From: JBAZLV01 sp041650055
GTDB taxonomy: Bacteria; Nitrospirota; UBA9217
Direction: 5' to 3'
Length of the DNA stretch: 64,000 nucleotides
NCBI GenBank assembly: GCA_041650055.1
Contig: JBAZLV010000001.1
Span: 62,001-126,000, forward strand
The first letter of the stretch is position 1. Every line of letters begins with the position of its first letter. Shown piece by piece: positions 42,233 to 51,815 of this stretch. The position numbers and the translations under genes are program-made. Below the pieces are notes generated by a model. The model ran no database searches, was not told where the DNA came from, and saw only the letters and a program-made list of their open reading frames with translations.

Positions 42233-43336
42233 ATGGCGCATTTACATGATCTTCTGAAATACATGATAGAAAAAGGCGCTTCTGATCTTCATATAACGAC
42301 CGGGATTGCACCGCTCATTCGCGTGGACGGAAAAGTAAAGCCTGTTCCCGGACTGGAATCGCTTACCGCGACACAAACCAAAGATCTCTGTTACAGCATT
42401 CTTACAGATGCACAAAAGCATAAATTTGAAGAGCACAATGAACTCGATCTTTCCTTCGGGGTCAAGAACCTTTCCCGTTTTCGTGCGAATATTTTTGTGC
42501 AGCGGGGAGCCGTTGCAGCGGCTATCCGGACCATTCCATTTAAAATCCGAACGTTCCAGGAACTGGGACTTCCTGAAATTGTTACTGATTTATGCAAAAA
42601 ACCGCGTGGATTGATTCTTGTCACCGGTCCGACGGGCAGCGGAAAATCGACGACCCTCGCTTCCATGATTGATAAAATAAACATGGACCGTCAGGAACAT
42701 ATTATTACTGTCGAAGATCCAATCGAATATCTTCATCCTCACAAAAAATGTCTTGTCAACCAGCGTGAAGTGAACGCAGATACGAAGTCATTCAAGGATG
42801 CGCTTAAATACATTCTGCGCCAGGACCCTGATGTCGTGCTCATCGGTGAAATGCGTGATCTTGAGACCATCGAAGCTGCCCTCACTATTGCTGAAACAGG
42901 ACATTTGACCTTTGCAACACTTCATACGAATTCGGCAGCACAGACGATGAACCGTGTTATTGATGTGTTTCCGCCGCATCAGCAATCGCAGGTACGGGCA
43001 CAGCTCTCGTTTGTTTTGGAAGGAGTTATATCGCAGCAGCTGATCCCCAAGATTGGGGGCGGGAGAACGCTCGCGCTTGAAGTCATGATCCCCAATGCCG
43101 CTATTCGCAACCTGATTCGCGAAGACAAGATTCATCAAATTTATTCCATTATGCAGACAGGACAGGCAAAATTCGGGATGCAGACACTGAACCAATGCTT
43201 GTATGAATTGTATGTAAAAAAACAAATATCGTATGAAGACTGCGTGGGACGGTCATCCAATGTCGATGAACTGGTCCAGATGCTGAATCGTTCAGGGCTG
43301 ACAACCGGACAGCCGGCTCCTAAAGAATACCGTTAG
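42233..43336 (+). CDS. pilT: Type IV pilus retraction ATPase PilT
   Basis: Retraction motor for twitching motility, 367 residues. It has Walker A GPTGSGKSTT (about 131), an ITVEDPIEYLHPHKKCLVNQ segment, RQDPDVVLIGEMRD, and the PilT-specific AIRNLIREDKIHQIYSIMQT near the C-terminus. I use the ATG at 42233, seven bases after GAGG; a TTG two codons earlier is less likely. It directly follows pilB and precedes pilC. Confidence 0.97.
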   Translation: MAHLHDLLKYMIEKGASDLHITTGIAPLIRVDGKVKPVPGLESLTATQTKDLCYSILTDAQKHKFEEHNELDLSFGVKNLSRFRANIFVQRGAVAAAIRTIPFKIRTFQELGLPEIVTDLCKKPRGLILVTGPTGSGKSTTLASMIDKINMDRQEHIITVEDPIEYLHPHKKCLVNQREVNADTKSFKDALKYILRQDPDVVLIGEMRDLETIEAALTIAETGHLTFATLHTNSAAQTMNRVIDVFPPHQQSQVRAQLSFVLEGVISQQLIPKIGGGRTLALEVMIPNAAIRNLIREDKIHQIYSIMQTGQAKFGMQTLNQCLYELYVKKQISYEDCVGRSSNVDELVQMLNRSGLTTGQPAPKEYR

Positions 43337-43382
43337 TGACAGAGCGGTTTGATTGCTTCATGATGTACGTGGAGGTGAAGGA

Positions 43383-44594
43383 ATGGCCACAAGCATTTAT
43401 ACCTGGGAAGGCAAAACACGGCAAGGCTCGATTCAAAAGGGAGAACTTGCAGCAAACAGCAAGGAAGAGGTTATTTCCCTTCTTCGGAGGCAGAACATTC
43501 TGCCGATTAACATCGCTGCCAAACCCAAGGAAATACGCTTATCATTCGGTGGGCAAAAAGTCACTGACAAGGATGTTGTGATCCTTACCCGTCAGCTGGC
43601 AACAATGATCGATGCGGGATTGCCGCTTGTTCAGTGCCTTGATATTCTCGGGACGCAGACTGAGAGTAAGGCGCTTGCAAAAGTCGTAAATCAGGTACGA
43701 TCCGATGTTGAAAGTGGCGCCACATTTGCCGAGGCCCTGAAAAAACATCCCAGGGTTTTTGATAATCTCTACGTGAATATGGTTGCTGCAGGTGAAGCAG
43801 GTGGTATTCTGGATACCATTCTTCAAAGACTTGCGGCATATATGGAAAAATTCGCCAAGATCAAACGGCAGGTTAAATCTGCAATGATCTATCCTTCCGT
43901 AATTTTGTTTGTGGCTATTGCGGTTGTTTCTCTTCTTATGGTGGTTGTGGTTCCGATGCTGGCAGGCATGTTCGCTGACATGGGACAGGCACTGCCTTGG
44001 CCGACCAGGATTGTGATTACGGTTAGTAATTTTATGAAATCATACTGGTGGCTTCTCATTATTTTTGTCGTTGGTTTTTTTGTCGGTTTAAAACAATTCA
44101 GAAGAACTGAAAAGGGGCTCACCCTGACCGACGGCATAGCTTTGAAAATACCGGTTTTCGGTTCCCTTATTCAACGGGTCTCAGTCGCTAAATTTACGCG
44201 TACGCTTGGAACGCTTTTGAGCAGCGGCGTGCCCATTCTTGAGGGATTGTTGATCGTATCCCGCACCGCCGGAAACAAAATTGTGGAAGATGCTGTTCTT
44301 GCGACCCGACAGAGCGTGAGTGAAGGTAAGACACTTGCAGAACCGCTTGGTCGAGCCAAGGTGTTCCCGGCTATGGTAACCCAAATGATCGCAGTAGGTG
44401 AAGCAACAGGCGCCCTGGACAACATGCTGAACAAGATAGCGGATTTTTATGATGATGAAGTCGATTCCGCTGTCGCAGCACTCACCTCGCTTCTGGAACC
44501 GATGCTCATGATTTTTTTGGGCATTACCGTGGGATTCGTGATCATTGCCATGTATATGCCTATATTCCAGATGGGCGCACTCGCAGGCGGCTAA
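43383..44594 (+). CDS. pilC: Type IV pilus inner-membrane platform protein PilC
   Basis: Polytopic platform (GspF family) on which PilB and PilT act, 403 residues. Two GspF domains are seen; the first carries LTRQLATMIDAGLPLVQCL and the second FTRTLGTLLSSGVPILEGL. Membrane helices lie near residues 170-195, 220-245 and 375-400 (LMIFLGITVGFVIIAMYMP). The start ATG at 43383 follows TGGAGGTGAAGG; the frame is open to 43353 but lacks homology. It is followed by pilS after 93 bp. Confidence 0.96.
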   Translation: MATSIYTWEGKTRQGSIQKGELAANSKEEVISLLRRQNILPINIAAKPKEIRLSFGGQKVTDKDVVILTRQLATMIDAGLPLVQCLDILGTQTESKALAKVVNQVRSDVESGATFAEALKKHPRVFDNLYVNMVAAGEAGGILDTILQRLAAYMEKFAKIKRQVKSAMIYPSVILFVAIAVVSLLMVVVVPMLAGMFADMGQALPWPTRIVITVSNFMKSYWWLLIIFVVGFFVGLKQFRRTEKGLTLTDGIALKIPVFGSLIQRVSVAKFTRTLGTLLSSGVPILEGLLIVSRTAGNKIVEDAVLATRQSVSEGKTLAEPLGRAKVFPAMVTQMIAVGEATGALDNMLNKIADFYDDEVDSAVAALTSLLEPMLMIFLGITVGFVIIAMYMPIFQMGALAGG

Positions 44595-44687
44595 TCTCCG
44601 TTACAGACGTGATCAGGGACCGCAGGAGGCGTGTTGCTGCTTTTTTAAACGCAGGCGGGCGACTTAACTATAACGGAGCAATCTCTC

Positions 44688-46388
44688 GTGACTCGTGAGT
44701 TTTCTCGGGAAGAATATGCAAAAAGGATAAAATGGCTCATCTGGAGCCGGGTGGTGCTGACGACTTTTCTGGTCACGTCACTTCTTTTCCTCCAGGGGCA
44801 TTCCCGGATTTATCCTTTTGAGACGGCGTACGCTTTTTATTTTATCTTCTCGGTTTACGGTCTCACCGCTTTTTATTTTTATCTTCTCAAAAAGCTTCAG
44901 AATCTGTCCATTCTTGCTTATCTTCAGACTTCCATTGATATTATTCTTGTTACGATTCTGACACATATTACCGGCGGGATCGACAGCGGGTTCTCACTCC
45001 TGTATCATCTGACCATTATTTCCGCAAGCATTATTCTCTATCGTCGTGGTGGTTATCTCGCGGCGTCTTTATCCAGTATTCTCTATGGCGGCCTGCTTGA
45101 TATGCAGTATTACAACATTGCAGGGTTTGTCCGGAGTCAGAATTTTTCGACCGTTCAGGTATTTTATCAGGTTTTTATCAGTATTCTTTCCTTTTACATA
45201 GTGGCTTTTTTAAGCACGCATCTCTCGGAACGGCTTCGAAAAACCAGCCAGGAACTGCAAAGAAAGAGTATTGATTTTGAAGATCTCAAGGTCCTTCAGG
45301 ACCATATCCTGCGGAGTGTCGGAAGCGGGATCTTTACCATGGATCTTCAAGGCAATATTGCATCCTGGAATCCGGCTGCCGAGTTCATTACCGGCTATTC
45401 GCTGGATGAAATCAGAAATCAATGGAAAGATGTATTCGGAGACACGCTCAAAGGAATTTTCGGGCATACCGATGCCTTGAAAGAACGGCCGTTCCGATTT
45501 GATGGAAAAATAACCAAGAAAGACGGAACCCAGGCGATTCTGGGAATGACCGCCTCTCTTTTGAAGGATGAGGCGAATACGATTCGAGGCATCATTCTCG
45601 TGTTTCAGGATATCACCAAGATTATTGCGATGGAAGAACAGGTGAGACGGCAGGAGCGGCTTGCAACCGTCGGGAGTCTTGCCGCAGGCATTGCGCATGA
45701 AATTCGAAATCCTCTGGCGTCGTTATGTGGTTCCATACAAGTACTTCAGGGGGAACTTGATCTTGCCGGAGACAACAAACATCTGATGGGAATTGTCGTG
45801 AAAGAGGCTGACCGTCTTAATTCAATTATCACGGATTTCCTTGAATATGCCAGGGCAAAAACCGATCCTCAAGAAACCATCGAATTACTACCTCTTGTCA
45901 ATGAAACCATTATGCTTTTAAAGAACAGTCGTGATTTCAACAAAAATATCGCCATTCATCATGATGATGTTTCATCCCGTCTTGCCGTGAAGGTGGAAGC
46001 ACAAAGGCTTCGACAGGTTTTTTGGAACCTTCTCATCAATTCCTGCCAGGCAATGCCTCAGGGAGGGGAAATTACTATTTCAGCAGTATCGTCCGTTCTT
46101 AATGGAGCTGCATGGTGCGAGATTCTTATTTCTGATACGGGGACAGGTATTCCACAGGAACAGCAGCGAAAAATTTTCGACCCTTTTTTTACGACAAAGA
46201 CAGGAGGCACCGGGCTTGGCTTAGCGATTGTATATCGGATTATCGATGATCATCGGGGAACTATTACCCTGGAGAGTGAACCAGGAAAGGGGTCCCGGTT
46301 TACCATCAGAATTCCGTTGTTAGAGGAATCTCGTTGTGTGTCAAATGCAGAACACAATCCGGTTACACACCTGGTACAGAGATCATGA
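44688..46388 (+). CDS. pilS: Sensor histidine kinase PilS
   Basis: A 566-residue membrane kinase that in known systems senses pilin levels and controls pilA through PilR. About six membrane helices occupy residues 17-190, a PAS domain about 205-315 (VGSGIFTMDLQGNIASWNPA), the H-box GIAHEIRNPLASL (about 332-345), and the ATPase domain ends near 550 with GTGLGLAIVYRII. The start is GTG at 44688 with a GGAG site upstream. The stop overlaps the pilR start (ATGA). The PilS name rests on architecture and position. Confidence 0.9.
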   Translation: MTREFSREEYAKRIKWLIWSRVVLTTFLVTSLLFLQGHSRIYPFETAYAFYFIFSVYGLTAFYFYLLKKLQNLSILAYLQTSIDIILVTILTHITGGIDSGFSLLYHLTIISASIILYRRGGYLAASLSSILYGGLLDMQYYNIAGFVRSQNFSTVQVFYQVFISILSFYIVAFLSTHLSERLRKTSQELQRKSIDFEDLKVLQDHILRSVGSGIFTMDLQGNIASWNPAAEFITGYSLDEIRNQWKDVFGDTLKGIFGHTDALKERPFRFDGKITKKDGTQAILGMTASLLKDEANTIRGIILVFQDITKIIAMEEQVRRQERLATVGSLAAGIAHEIRNPLASLCGSIQVLQGELDLAGDNKHLMGIVVKEADRLNSIITDFLEYARAKTDPQETIELLPLVNETIMLLKNSRDFNKNIAIHHDDVSSRLAVKVEAQRLRQVFWNLLINSCQAMPQGGEITISAVSSVLNGAAWCEILISDTGTGIPQEQQRKIFDPFFTTKTGGTGLGLAIVYRIIDDHRGTITLESEPGKGSRFTIRIPLLEESRCVSNAEHNPVTHLVQRS

Positions 46389-47746
46389 GCACTATTCTGG
46401 TTGTTGACGATGAACCAAGCATGCGGGATTTTCTCGCTATCATGCTCAAAAAAGAGGGGCATGATGTCGTGATTGCCGAAAACGGCGCTGATGCCTTGAA
46501 AGCCGCTCAGGCGGAAATATTCGATCTTGCGATAACCGACGTGAAAATGCCGGGAATTGACGGGATCGGCGTGCTCAAGTCTCTGAAGGAAATATCACCT
46601 GATACGGTCGTCATCATGGTGACCGCCTTTGCAACTGCCGAGACTGCGGTTGAAGCCATGAAACTGGGAGCGTATGACTACATTTTAAAACCGTTTAAAA
46701 TAGATGAACTCAAGCTGATCATTCATAATTCGCTTGAAAAACGGCATCTGAAAAAAGAAAACATCCTGCTCAAGCGAGAAATCACGTCCCAGGCTGGATT
46801 CGAGAATTTCATTGGAAAAAATGAAGGGATGCTGAAAGTGTTTTCTCTGATCAGGCAGATTGCGGACACGGCGAGCACGGTTCTCATCACAGGAGAAAGC
46901 GGAACGGGAAAGGAGTTGGTCGCAAAAGCTATTCATTATAACAGCGGACGAAAGGATAAGCCGATTGTAACGGTCAACTGCGGCGCCCTGCCGGAAACGC
47001 TGCTGGAGAGTGAATTGTTCGGCTATATGAAAGGAGCATTTACCGGGGCTGTTTCCAACAAAATCGGATTGTTTGAAGCTGCCCGCGGAGGGACCATCTT
47101 TCTGGATGAGATCAGTGCAACCACGCCTGCCTTGCAGATAAAATTGCTAAGGGTGCTTCAGGACCGGGAATTTATGCGGGTCGGCGGGACAACGAACATC
47201 AAGGTTGATATCCGGATCATTGCCGCCAGCAACAGGGACTTGCATGAGGAGGTTGCCAAAGGTACTTTTCGGGAAGATCTTTATTACCGTCTCAATGTCC
47301 TTCCCATCCATCTCCCACCGCTTCGCGACCGAAAAGAGGATATTCCGCTTTTGACCGAGCATTTTCTCCAAAAGAACAACGCCGGCCGTGAGCGAAAGAA
47401 AATTGCGCCTGATGCGCTGAATCTGCTTATGCGGTATCACTGGCCGGGAAATGTTCGGGAACTCGAAAATACCATCGAACGTCTCGTAATCCTGGCGACA
47501 GGCGACACGATTCTTGCAAATCAAATACCGGATGTTGTGAAAGAGTATCACCACACGCAAGACTCCCTTGTATCAGAAATTCCGGATGCCGGAATCAATC
47601 TGGAAGCACTTCTGGAAGACGCCGAGAAAAAACTTCTTGCCAAGGCCCTTGAAAAAACCGGAGGAGTAAAAACAGAAGCTGCGAAACTCCTCGGCCTCAC
47701 GTTCCGGTCGTTCAGGCACCGGCTCCAAAAATATGGGAATTCATAA
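46385..47746 (+). CDS. pilR: Sigma-54 response regulator PilR
   Basis: A 453-residue NtrC-type activator: receiver domain with the Asp in AITDVKMPGIDG, AAA+ domain with Walker A GESGTGKE (about 169), the loop GAFTGA, and a Fis-type helix-turn-helix at the end (TGGVKTEAAKLLGLTFRSF). It starts on the ATGA overlap with pilS at 46385; the upstream frame from 46334 lies inside pilS and is rejected. It would activate sigma-54 promoters such as that of a pilin gene, none of which is in this window. Confidence 0.92.
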   Translation: MSTILVVDDEPSMRDFLAIMLKKEGHDVVIAENGADALKAAQAEIFDLAITDVKMPGIDGIGVLKSLKEISPDTVVIMVTAFATAETAVEAMKLGAYDYILKPFKIDELKLIIHNSLEKRHLKKENILLKREITSQAGFENFIGKNEGMLKVFSLIRQIADTASTVLITGESGTGKELVAKAIHYNSGRKDKPIVTVNCGALPETLLESELFGYMKGAFTGAVSNKIGLFEAARGGTIFLDEISATTPALQIKLLRVLQDREFMRVGGTTNIKVDIRIIAASNRDLHEEVAKGTFREDLYYRLNVLPIHLPPLRDRKEDIPLLTEHFLQKNNAGRERKKIAPDALNLLMRYHWPGNVRELENTIERLVILATGDTILANQIPDVVKEYHHTQDSLVSEIPDAGINLEALLEDAEKKLLAKALEKTGGVKTEAAKLLGLTFRSFRHRLQKYGNS

Positions 47747-47799
47747 ACGCATAATTTTTTCATTGCAAAGAACAGATGTTTTTTATAGAATAAATATTC

Positions 47800-47961
47800 A
47801 TGTCATGCGCATCAGCAAGAGGATTCATTACTATTCCCGATTACCACGAGTGTTTTACCCGCGGCACTGCTTTCTCCACACATGGACAACTCTCTTTTCC
47901 TCATTTGAAAAGAAAACCATTTTGTCCGATTTGTAAATCTCAAGGCGTATATGATATTTAA
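47800..47961 (+). CDS. Possible small protein, 53 residues
   Basis: An ATG-initiated frame in the 272-bp gap between pilR and the CBS gene encodes a 53-residue protein with two spaced cysteines near the start (MSCASARG, DYHECF) and a CPIC pair in KRKPFCPICKSQG. The composition looks protein-like, but no ribosome site is seen and I recognise no family. It may be a remnant or chance frame. Nothing else is evident in the gap. Confidence 0.3.
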   Translation: MSCASARGFITIPDYHECFTRGTAFSTHGQLSFPHLKRKPFCPICKSQGVYDI

Positions 47962-48018
47962 AGAAGCGCATTGCCAGTATGATGCACCAACAATATTATT
48001 AACATCGGAATATAACTT

Positions 48019-49356
48019 ATGTTATTCATTGAACTTTTTTTAATCCTGCTTTTGATCGTGCTGAACGGGTTTTTCTCCGCATCAGAAATTGCACTTATTT
48101 CTCTGCGGAAAAGCAGGGTACGGCATCTGGTGAAAAACGGGATACCGCTTGCAAAAAAGATACAGCGGTTACAGGAAGAACCTGAACGTTTTTTAGCCAC
48201 TGTTCAGGCAGGTGTTACTTTGATTGGCACGCTTGCAGGAGCTCTTGGCGGTGTTATTGCCATTGAATGGTTACGGCCGATTTTATTATCAGCACCGATC
48301 GATTTTGTTCACAACATGGCTGAACCGCTTGCTGTTGGTACGGTGGTTGCCCTCATGACGTATATTACTCTGGTATTCGGCGAACTTGTGCCCAAGCATC
48401 TGGCCATACGCTATTCAGAGAAAATAGCTTTTTTCACGGCATCTACCATTGACACGCTTTCGCGGTTGTTCAAATGGATTCTGCGAGTACTGACAGTTTC
48501 CAATAATTTTGTTCTCAAACTAATGAATGTGAAGCCGGAACAGGAATCGGCCGTTATTTCGGAAGATGAAGTGAAATTTCTTATTCGGGAAGGGAGAAAG
48601 AGCGGGATTTTTGAGCCTTCAGAAGAAGATCTCATTCACAGCGTCTTTAAATTTACCGACACCATGGTGCGGGAGGTCATGGTTCCCCGGATCGATATCG
48701 TCGCAATCGAGTTGGAAAGCGATATTGATACCATTCTCCATATCATGAATGAAAAAGGTTTTTCACGGCTACCGGTATATTCAGGCACCATTGACAATGT
48801 GGTCGGAGTGGTTTATCTTAAGGACATTCTTTCGCTTCACATGGAAAATCGGCCTGTTCAGCTGGATAGCGTTCTTCGCAAACCGTATATTGTTCCGCCA
48901 AACAAGAATGTGAGTGTACTCCTGAAGGAAATGCGTGAAAAACGTATTCATCTTGCCCTTGTCGGAGATGAATATGGGGGAACCGACGGATTGGTTACCA
49001 TGGAAGACTTGATCGAGGAAATTGTCGGTGATATTCAGGACGAGAAAGAAACCCAGCTGAAGGAAATAGAGGAAATTGCAGCAAATCGCTTCATTATCAA
49101 CGGAAGAACGGACATTGGAAAGGTAAATGAACGGCTGAACGTTCAGCTTCCGGAAGACGAATTCGAGACCATCGGCGGTTTTGTCCTCGGCCTGTTCGGA
49201 AGGCTTCCCTCCGAGGGAGATCAAATCCGATATCACAAGCTGCTGTTTACTGTGCTGAGACTTCGGAAAAATCGCATTTCCCGAATCCGCGTGCTTACCC
49301 ATACATCCGAACATGAAAGGGGAGACCATGAAAACACCGCTGATACTGGAGACTAA
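48019..49356 (+). CDS. CNNM/CBS-domain membrane protein (hemolysin C/CorC family)
   Basis: A 445-residue inner-membrane protein of the family annotated as hemolysin, TlyC or CorC, linked to magnesium or cobalt transport. The CNNM (DUF21) domain has about four membrane helices (residues 1-150, from LFIELFLILLLIVLNGFFSA), followed by a CBS pair (about 205-320, starting VMVPRIDIVAIELES) and a C-terminal CorC_HlyC domain (about 340-425, FIINGRTDIGKVNERL). The stop at 49356 lies inside purC, so the two genes overlap by 29 bp. Confidence 0.9.
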   Translation: MLFIELFLILLLIVLNGFFSASEIALISLRKSRVRHLVKNGIPLAKKIQRLQEEPERFLATVQAGVTLIGTLAGALGGVIAIEWLRPILLSAPIDFVHNMAEPLAVGTVVALMTYITLVFGELVPKHLAIRYSEKIAFFTASTIDTLSRLFKWILRVLTVSNNFVLKLMNVKPEQESAVISEDEVKFLIREGRKSGIFEPSEEDLIHSVFKFTDTMVREVMVPRIDIVAIELESDIDTILHIMNEKGFSRLPVYSGTIDNVVGVVYLKDILSLHMENRPVQLDSVLRKPYIVPPNKNVSVLLKEMREKRIHLALVGDEYGGTDGLVTMEDLIEEIVGDIQDEKETQLKEIEEIAANRFIINGRTDIGKVNERLNVQLPEDEFETIGGFVLGLFGRLPSEGDQIRYHKLLFTVLRLRKNRISRIRVLTHTSEHERGDHENTADTGD

Positions 49357-50212
49357 TCTGCCTGGCCTGAATCCGCCCAGGCGAGGAAAGGTACGTGATA
49401 TTTATGATCTCGGAGAAACCCTGCTTATTGTTGCAACCGACAGAATCTCGGCATTCGATGTTGTGCTGCCGAATGCGGTGCCCGAAAAAGGCAGAGTGCT
49501 TACGCAGATATCGAAATATTGGTTTTCACAAACCCAAGGCATTGTTAAAAATCATCTGCTGTCCACTGAAGTCAAAGATTTTCCATCAGTCTGTCAGCAA
49601 CACGCAGCTGTTCTTGAAGGCAGAAGCATGCTGGTAAGAAAAACGGAACCGCTTCCTGTTGAATGTGTCGTTCGCGGCTATTTGAGCGGATCAGGATTGA
49701 AGGAGTATAGAGCAACAGGCGCAATAAGCGGGGTTCCTCTTCCGCAGGGACTCACGGAAGCATCGAAACTGCCAGAACCTATCTTTACTCCATCAACCAA
49801 AGCGGAAGTAGGTATTCACGATGCGAATATTGATTTTGATACAGTTGTAAAAACGGTGGGAAAAGACGTTGCTGAAAAAATCAAACGGTATACCATTAGC
49901 ATATATAAAAGAGCATGCGAACTTGCTGAACCGCGGGGCATTATTATTGCCGATACAAAACTCGAATTCGGTATCTACCAGGGTGATGTGATTTTGATTG
50001 ATGAAGTCCTCACTCCGGATTCATCCCGCTTCTGGCCGGCGCGAGAGTATCGGGAAGGAGTTGCTCAGAACAGCTTTGACAAACAATTTGTTCGCAATTA
50101 TCTATTGGACATCAAGTGGAATCAAAAACCGCCGGCACCGGTCCTTCCCGAGGATGTCGTACGAAAAACAAGTGAAAAATATCTTGAAGTACTTTCTCTT
50201 TTGACTGCCTGA
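49328..50212 (+). CDS. purC: Phosphoribosylaminoimidazole-succinocarboxamide synthase
   Basis: SAICAR synthase of purine synthesis, 294 residues. The N-terminal GKVRDIYDLGETLLIVATDR and SAFDVVLP bind ATP and substrate; CVVRGYLSGSG, GIIIADTKLEFG and LIDEVLTPDSSRF are signatures of the family. The ATG at 49328 follows GGGGAG; an in-frame ATG at 49313 would place that site inside the gene. The start lies inside the CBS gene. No other purine genes are adjacent. Confidence 0.96.
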   Translation: MKTPLILETNLPGLNPPRRGKVRDIYDLGETLLIVATDRISAFDVVLPNAVPEKGRVLTQISKYWFSQTQGIVKNHLLSTEVKDFPSVCQQHAAVLEGRSMLVRKTEPLPVECVVRGYLSGSGLKEYRATGAISGVPLPQGLTEASKLPEPIFTPSTKAEVGIHDANIDFDTVVKTVGKDVAEKIKRYTISIYKRACELAEPRGIIIADTKLEFGIYQGDVILIDEVLTPDSSRFWPAREYREGVAQNSFDKQFVRNYLLDIKWNQKPPAPVLPEDVVRKTSEKYLEVLSLLTA

Positions 50213-50251
50213 TTTTTGCAGGTATAAAAGAGATGTAAGGAAAGGATTGTC

Positions 50252-51733
50252 ATGGAAGATTACAACGAGCTGATCATGCAGCGATTTAAAAAGCTATCGG
50301 AGATCAGCGCGATGGGTGTCAAACCGTATGCCGGGAGGTTCGAGGTTTCGACATCTGCCCAAAAATTGTCTGAGAAGTATGAGAATACCACGAAAGAAGA
50401 ACTGGAAGCCAACCAGGTGACCGCAACTCTAGCAGGACGGATTGTTGCCATGCGGAGTTTTGGAAAGGCTTGTTTCTGCCATCTTCAGGACGCATCAGGC
50501 AAAATCCAGCTGTATGTTCAGAAGGACACGCTGGGTGACGATCTCTATGCAGTATTTAAAAAACTTGATATCGGTGATTTCATTGGTGTCCATGGCTTCC
50601 TCTTTCGCACCAAAACGAATGAATTAACGATTCATGCTGAGAATGTAGTTTTGCTAGCCAAATCGCTCAGGCCTCTGCCGGAAAAATGGCATGGGCTCAC
50701 CGATGTCGAACTCCGGTACCGTCAGCGGTATGTCGACCTTATTGTCAATCCTGAGGTTAAAAACGTTTTTCTGATCCGGACGAAGATCATACAGGCAATC
50801 AGGGCGTTTTTAAACGACCGGGAGTATCTCGAAGTTGAGACTCCCATGATGCATTCAATTCCCGGTGGCGCCACTGCCCGGCCATTCAAGACGCATCATA
50901 ATGCCCTTGATATGGAGCTTTATCTGCGCATTGCTCCGGAATTATACTTGAAGCGGCTTCTGGTTGGGGGATTCGAACGGGTGTATGAAATCAACCGGAA
51001 TTTCAGAAACGAAGGTATCTCAACCCGGCATAACCCCGAATTCACGATGCTTGAGTTTTATACTGCGTACGCTGATTATCGAGACCTGCTTGAGATGACC
51101 GAGGAAATGATCAGATCCGTGGCTCAAAATGTGCTGGGTACCACAAGACTTGAATTCGAAGGACAGGTCATCGATCTTGCAGTTCCCTGGAAGCGCGTGA
51201 CGTATCTTGATGCTCTTCGTGAAGCAGGGATTCCGGATGATGTCCTTACAAGCCGGGACAAGGCAGAAGCACAGGCACGGAAACTGGGAGCAAAGCTGAA
51301 AGGCGGAGAACCGCTCGGAAAAGTTTTGAACGAGATCTTTGAAGTTATTGTTGAACCGAAGTTGATACAGCCCACGTTTGTGATTGATTATCCTACTGAC
51401 ATATCGCCACTTTCCAAGAAGCGGGATGATGATCCTGCTCTTGTGGAACGGTTCGAATTATTCATTACCGGTCGGGAACTTGCAAATGCATTTTCTGAAC
51501 TGAATGACCCTGTTGATCAGAAAGAACGGTTTTTGAAACAGGTATCTGAGCGGGAATCAGGTGATGATGAAGCACATCACATGGATGAGGACTTTGTCCG
51601 TGCACTTGAATACGGAATGCCGCCGGCTGCAGGAGAAGGAATCGGGATCGACCGGCTGGTGATGTTGTTTACCGGATCCAGCTCCATTCGGGACGTGATT
51701 CTTTTTCCTCAGTTGAAGAAAGAGAAATCATGA
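50252..51733 (+). CDS. lysS: Lysyl-tRNA synthetase, class II
   Basis: Charges tRNA-Lys. The 493-residue protein has an N-terminal OB anticodon-binding fold (VTATLAGRIVAMRSFGKACF), class II motif 1 around EVETPMMHSIPGGATA, motif 2 (FERVYEINRNFRNEGISTRH), and motif 3 (GEGIGIDRLVMLF). All catalytic motifs are intact. It starts with a GGAAAGG site and precedes lolC after 82 bp, an order common in deltaproteobacteria-like genomes. Confidence 0.97.
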   Translation: MEDYNELIMQRFKKLSEISAMGVKPYAGRFEVSTSAQKLSEKYENTTKEELEANQVTATLAGRIVAMRSFGKACFCHLQDASGKIQLYVQKDTLGDDLYAVFKKLDIGDFIGVHGFLFRTKTNELTIHAENVVLLAKSLRPLPEKWHGLTDVELRYRQRYVDLIVNPEVKNVFLIRTKIIQAIRAFLNDREYLEVETPMMHSIPGGATARPFKTHHNALDMELYLRIAPELYLKRLLVGGFERVYEINRNFRNEGISTRHNPEFTMLEFYTAYADYRDLLEMTEEMIRSVAQNVLGTTRLEFEGQVIDLAVPWKRVTYLDALREAGIPDDVLTSRDKAEAQARKLGAKLKGGEPLGKVLNEIFEVIVEPKLIQPTFVIDYPTDISPLSKKRDDDPALVERFELFITGRELANAFSELNDPVDQKERFLKQVSERESGDDEAHHMDEDFVRALEYGMPPAAGEGIGIDRLVMLFTGSSSIRDVILFPQLKKEKS

Positions 51734-51738
51734 TATCA

Positions 51739-51791
51739 GATACCGGATACCTGATGCAAAATGTAAGGAATTTTATCTGGCATTCGGTATC
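51739..51791. repeat. Imperfect inverted repeat between lysS and lolC
   Basis: GATACCGGATACC (51739-51751) and GGCATTCGGTATC (51779-51791) pair at 11 of 13 positions across a 27-base loop. No T-run follows, so it is not a standard terminator. Confidence 0.4.
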
Positions 51792-51815
51792 AGGCATCAT
51801 GCATCTGTCATAACT

